Origin: Eubacterium sp.
GTDB taxonomy: Bacteria > Bacillota > Clostridia > Lachnospirales > Lachnospiraceae
Direction: 5' to 3'
Length of the DNA: 10,069 nt
NCBI GenBank assembly: GCA_017445525.1
Contig: JAFSTZ010000337.1
Coordinates: 1-10,069 of the forward strand
A program made the position numbers and the translations under genes. Under the pieces are notes generated by a model. That model was not told where the DNA came from, did not search any database, and saw only the letters and a list, made by a program, of their open reading frames with translations. This document shows, one piece after another, positions 7,336-10,069 of this stretch (the stretch's first letter is position 1; the number at the start of each line of letters is the position of its first letter).

Positions 7336-9888
7336 TTACCACACCCTTATCCTGTCTTTTGGAGAGATATACATGCCGTCTCCCTCATGTATATCATATG
7401 TTTCATAAAACTCGTCAAACTGCGGTAACATCAGATTTATACGCAGATATCTTATCGGATGTGGATCTGAAGTGATGGTTGTTTCCACCTGGTCAAGACC
7501 ACTCTGGTCGCACCACAGATCCGCATAAGCAGTGAAGTATTTTTTATAATCAAATCCCGGTATAGTCTTTGCAACCTCCAAAGTTGCGGCAAGACCTCCC
7601 ATATCACCTATCACCTCACCGGTAAGCTTGGAACCGTTGTAGTCCATCCAGGGGAGAGGATGCAGGGCGCTGTAGTACTCTGCAACCATGTTGATCTTCT
7701 CCTGAAATGCCTTGTGATCCTCCGGTGTGAACCAGCCCTCCGGATGCTCGGGGGTGGATACCAGATTTCCGTTTTTGTCGTATGTGCTTCCCTTCGGATC
7801 CAGTCCGTGACTCATCTCGTGGCCAAGTATGATACCCATTTTTCCAAGGATTTCCTCGTCGGTCATATCGTTGTTATAGAAATCCTGCCCGCCCATCAAA
7901 CCTTCAAAAAGCATAAAACTGTTTTCCGACGGATTGTACATGGCGTTTACAGCGGTGGTAGACAGATCCGGGAAGATATCATAGTACCATCTGTTCCTGT
8001 TGTATTTCTTTCCTATAAATGAGAGTGCGTGTATCAGTTTGTTATTCTTGATAGTTTTATAATTGTCGTAGTAGGACATCGACTTGTCTACGTTCATATA
8101 GGAAGTATCTATGATCTCATCAGGAGACATGATAAAGCATACCAGATTGTCGAGCTTTTCGATGGCGGCGTTACGTCCCGCCTCTGACATCCAAGTCGCC
8201 TGCTTAACAACCGATTTTAAGCCTTCTTTGACCTTTTCGGTTATCCCGGCAACTCGTTTTCTGGCGGTCGCATCGACAAAGTTCTCCATATATGCACTTT
8301 CTACGGCAGTTGCCATAAAGCCCACGATCGGATCTGCACAATCCCTTTTATAGTCAACGTTGCTTTCCATCATCCATTCTTTCTTCTGTTCTTCTGTGAT
8401 GGATGCGACCTTGTCAGGCTCAACATAACCGTAGTATACCGCATAGGCTTCTATGTCCAGCATATCAAGTGCCGAAACGGCGTTGTGTACGATCAGAAAG
8501 CTCTTTATGGCTTCCAGGTTTTCAGCCTTGTAATAGTCATCCAGAGCAGTCAGATACCTTGGTACATATACCTGCGCTTTGCCTGATGTCACACCGTGGC
8601 CAGCAAGAAGCTTCCCAAGAGGAAAAGATGTATGCTTACTGATCAATCCGGCTATATCCTCCGGTGCGACGTTATCATAGTCGCTGCTGCTTCCGTCTTC
8701 ATATATTGCCCGAGCAAGGGTTTCTTCCACTCTGTAGCAGTTTTTGATAAGCTTTTGTATCTCATTTTTATCAAATCCCAAGCGACCGAGAATATAAGTT
8801 GCGTTCGGTTCAAAACCGGAGCGCATGTTCTCCAGTTCTTCTGCGGTCGACTTCACAAAAGGATTTATGGAGAAATCATCCGACTTGAAGTCAAAGTCTA
8901 TCTTCATACACAGCTCGGAGGTGTCATAGTCATACTCCTGAGCTTTTAGGATGAAGAGCTCACCATCGGGATTTCTCGCAGGGTCGGTCAGGACTTCAGT
9001 AAGCTCCGAAAGAGTATTGCATGAGCGGATCCCATCAATCACCTTTTTAAGTGGAGATAGACCTTCTGACTCTCGTTTGTCCCAGTTAGACGAGACAGCG
9101 TAATAATCCCTGACTCTCTTTATATTGTCGGTTGTGTACTTGTCCGTGTTTTCAAACTGCTCTTTGAGATTGTTTGCGATCCGTTCCTCCTGTACTGCCC
9201 AGTGGCTGTTTGAGTCATAGGAGTCATTTATATGATCTCCCTTTAGATAATCATAGTTCACTGAGAAGTAGAAGTCATCCTTTATATCCGGTCTTTCAAA
9301 GAGATCTGCTATCCCGTATGTATTGGATGGAAGCCACGGATACGAACCACGTAGGATGAGAACATCTTTAAGTGATTTTTTATATTTATTGTAGGATTTT
9401 TTGGTTATTCTCTTATTATTTTTTGTATAGACAAGTTTCCCTTTTTTGAGATCTGTCTTTACGATCACGGGAGCCGAGAGCGTCTTCTTTGTGACTTTCA
9501 GCTCGCTGAAGGTTGTTTCTTTGTTTTTCTTTTGAACCAAAACCACCCTCTTTTTGGAGACTTTGGTGTAGATCTCCGTGACATTTTTATACGTCTTTAT
9601 CTTTTTGGCTGAGTTGCTTTTTTTGTCGTAAAACCAGATGCTTACGATATCTGTCTTAGACTTTTTTGTAGCGACGAACAGCTCCGGCGTCTCATCTTGA
9701 TCTATATCGTACAGGTTATAGGTTTTGCCTAATTTCCCATAAGTTTGCTGAAGTCCCTTTAAGTACATGATCTCCTTGGGAGTTTTGTTGTATGTCTTTT
9801 TTGCATATGCGATCCCCGGTACGCCCAAGGACATGGTCATCGACAGCCCGAGTACGACGGGAAGTGTTCTCTTCAAGTTTAGTTTCAT
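7336..9888 (-). CDS. Secreted M13-family (neprilysin/PepO-type) zinc metallopeptidase with extra N-terminal module
   Basis: The 850-residue product should cut short to medium peptides outside the cell. HEMSH at 690-694 matches HExxH, supplying two zinc-ligand His and the catalytic Glu. E758 with D762 in GEVIGD is the M13 third-ligand motif. N648-A649 is the substrate-binding NA pair. H810 and R816, six apart, match the family's transition-state His and Arg. The protein ends in the typical RIRVW. The M13 amino-terminal part begins around DDFYFSVN at 204. A signal peptide ends near AYA at 27-29 and no anchor follows, so it is probably released. Residues 30-185 are extra compared with usual bacterial M13 enzymes of about 630-700 residues: they are lysine-rich and contain DIDQDETPEL at 61-70, like a calcium-loop module seen in exported clostridial proteins. 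AGAGAGG (9896-9902) lies 7 bases before the ATG. It is convergent with the operon, 27 bases apart, and separately promoted. Confidence 0.95.
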   Translation of the reverse strand: MKLNLKRTLPVVLGLSMTMSLGVPGIAYAKKTYNKTPKEIMYLKGLQQTYGKLGKTYNLYDIDQDETPELFVATKKSKTDIVSIWFYDKKSNSAKKIKTYKNVTEIYTKVSKKRVVLVQKKNKETTFSELKVTKKTLSAPVIVKTDLKKGKLVYTKNNKRITKKSYNKYKKSLKDVLILRGSYPWLPSNTYGIADLFERPDIKDDFYFSVNYDYLKGDHINDSYDSNSHWAVQEERIANNLKEQFENTDKYTTDNIKRVRDYYAVSSNWDKRESEGLSPLKKVIDGIRSCNTLSELTEVLTDPARNPDGELFILKAQEYDYDTSELCMKIDFDFKSDDFSINPFVKSTAEELENMRSGFEPNATYILGRLGFDKNEIQKLIKNCYRVEETLARAIYEDGSSSDYDNVAPEDIAGLISKHTSFPLGKLLAGHGVTSGKAQVYVPRYLTALDDYYKAENLEAIKSFLIVHNAVSALDMLDIEAYAVYYGYVEPDKVASITEEQKKEWMMESNVDYKRDCADPIVGFMATAVESAYMENFVDATARKRVAGITEKVKEGLKSVVKQATWMSEAGRNAAIEKLDNLVCFIMSPDEIIDTSYMNVDKSMSYYDNYKTIKNNKLIHALSFIGKKYNRNRWYYDIFPDLSTTAVNAMYNPSENSFMLFEGLMGGQDFYNNDMTDEEILGKMGIILGHEMSHGLDPKGSTYDKNGNLVSTPEHPEGWFTPEDHKAFQEKINMVAEYYSALHPLPWMDYNGSKLTGEVIGDMGGLAATLEVAKTIPGFDYKKYFTAYADLWCDQSGLDQVETTITSDPHPIRYLRINLMLPQFDEFYETYDIHEGDGMYISPKDRIRVW
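9334..9801 (-). other. N-terminal accessory module of the M13 peptidase
   Basis: Residues 30-185 precede the peptidase fold. They contain LYDIDQDETPELFVA (59-73), followed by alternating short strands and many lysines (KKSK, KKSNSAKK, KKRVVLVQKKNK, TKKSYNKYKK). DxDxDE followed by TPEL resembles repeat or calcium-loop modules found in many exported proteins of Clostridia. Its role, perhaps wall association or calcium-dependent stabilisation, is inferred from composition alone. Confidence 0.5.
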
Positions 9889-9926
9889 AGCGGTACCTCT
9901 CTGTGATATTAGTGATCATCAATTTG

Positions 9927-9963
9927 CTGCATATACGGTTTAAATCTACCGTATCGAAAGCAG
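9927..9963 (-). promoter_or_regulatory. Inverted repeat in the 5' leader of the peptidase mRNA
   Basis: ATACGGT (9933-9939) and ACCGTAT (9948-9954) form a perfect 7-base stem with an 8-base loop. The flanking CTGC (9927-9930) and GCAG (9960-9963) can extend it across a small internal loop. It lies just downstream of the predicted transcription start, so it could be an RNA hairpin or an operator. No T run follows on the minus strand, which argues against a terminator. Confidence 0.45.
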
Positions 9964-9977
9964 TCATTTAAAACAAT

Positions 9978-10006
9978 ATTGTACCAAATCGCTACCGCGA
10001 TGGCAA
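9978..10006 (-). promoter_or_regulatory. Sigma-A-type promoter of the M13 peptidase gene
   Basis: On the minus strand TTGCCA (10001-10006) and TACAAT (9978-9983) are separated by exactly 17 bases. TGG directly before TACAAT gives an extended -10. Each hexamer matches consensus at five of six positions. The predicted transcript starts near 9971, leaving an untranslated leader of about 80 bases. Confidence 0.75.
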
Positions 10007-10019
10007 GAGAACTTTCTCT
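10006..10019. promoter_or_regulatory. Palindrome abutting the -35 box
   Basis: AGAGAA and TTCTCT are perfect complements separated by CT. They touch the -35 hexamer of the peptidase promoter. A further TTTCTCT copy lies at 10032-10038, 19 bases after the one at 10013-10019. The position would suit an operator or activator site, but the motif is short and of simple composition. Confidence 0.25.
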
Positions 10020-10069
10020 GACATCTAACTTTTTCTCTAAATTCCACTTTTTTAAAAAAATGGTAGTAA

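Noticed and set aside
10048..10060. T6A7 tract as a terminator or UP element
   Set aside because: It has no GC stem and lies more than 40 bases upstream of the -35 box, too far for an UP element of the peptidase promoter. It may belong to a gene beyond the window.

Overview
The window looks like chromosomal DNA of a low-to-mid GC Gram-positive anaerobe (Bacillota, Clostridia, most plausibly Lachnospiraceae). This rests on frequent ATA and AGA codons, strong GAGG-type ribosome binding sites, Gram-positive-style signal peptides, C-terminal membrane anchors with basic tails, and module types common in exported proteins of that family. The taxon is an inference from style, not from a marker gene. 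I see no rRNA, tRNA, CRISPR, transposase, phage or plasmid functions.

The left three quarters (1-7308) is one tightly packed plus-strand operon of three exported proteins of unknown function. Gene 1 (1-1146, cut by the left edge) carries a three-lobed module resembling the MABP beta-prism, then an acidic stalk and a C-terminal transmembrane anchor. Gene 2 (1182-2498) is a signal-peptide-bearing right-handed beta-helix protein with 25-26-residue GG-x-I coils and its own C-terminal membrane anchor. Gene 3 (2503-7308, 1601 residues) begins 4 bases after gene 2. It has a signal peptide, a first MABP-like lobe, a roughly 350-residue helical region ending in a long uncharged glycine-zipper hydrophobic stretch, and then a long tandem series of further MABP-like lobes. 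Genes 1 and 3 share the same repeat, so the operon probably encodes parts of one cell-surface assembly. The helical and hydrophobic block seems to be inserted inside the first MABP-like module of gene 3, which makes this protein the most unusual item here. A membrane-inserting or pore-forming role is possible but unproven. A weak stem with a short T run overlaps the end of gene 3.

The right quarter (7336-9888) holds a convergent minus-strand gene for a secreted M13 (neprilysin/PepO-type) zinc metallopeptidase with all recognisable catalytic residues. It also has an extra N-terminal lysine-rich module containing a DxDxDE calcium-loop-like motif. Its upstream region (9889-10069) contains a very good sigma-A promoter (TTGCCA, 17 bases, TACAAT with a TG extension), an inverted repeat in the 5' leader and a palindrome against the -35 box. 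It is transcribed separately from the operon, and no functional link to the operon can be shown beyond adjacency and shared export.
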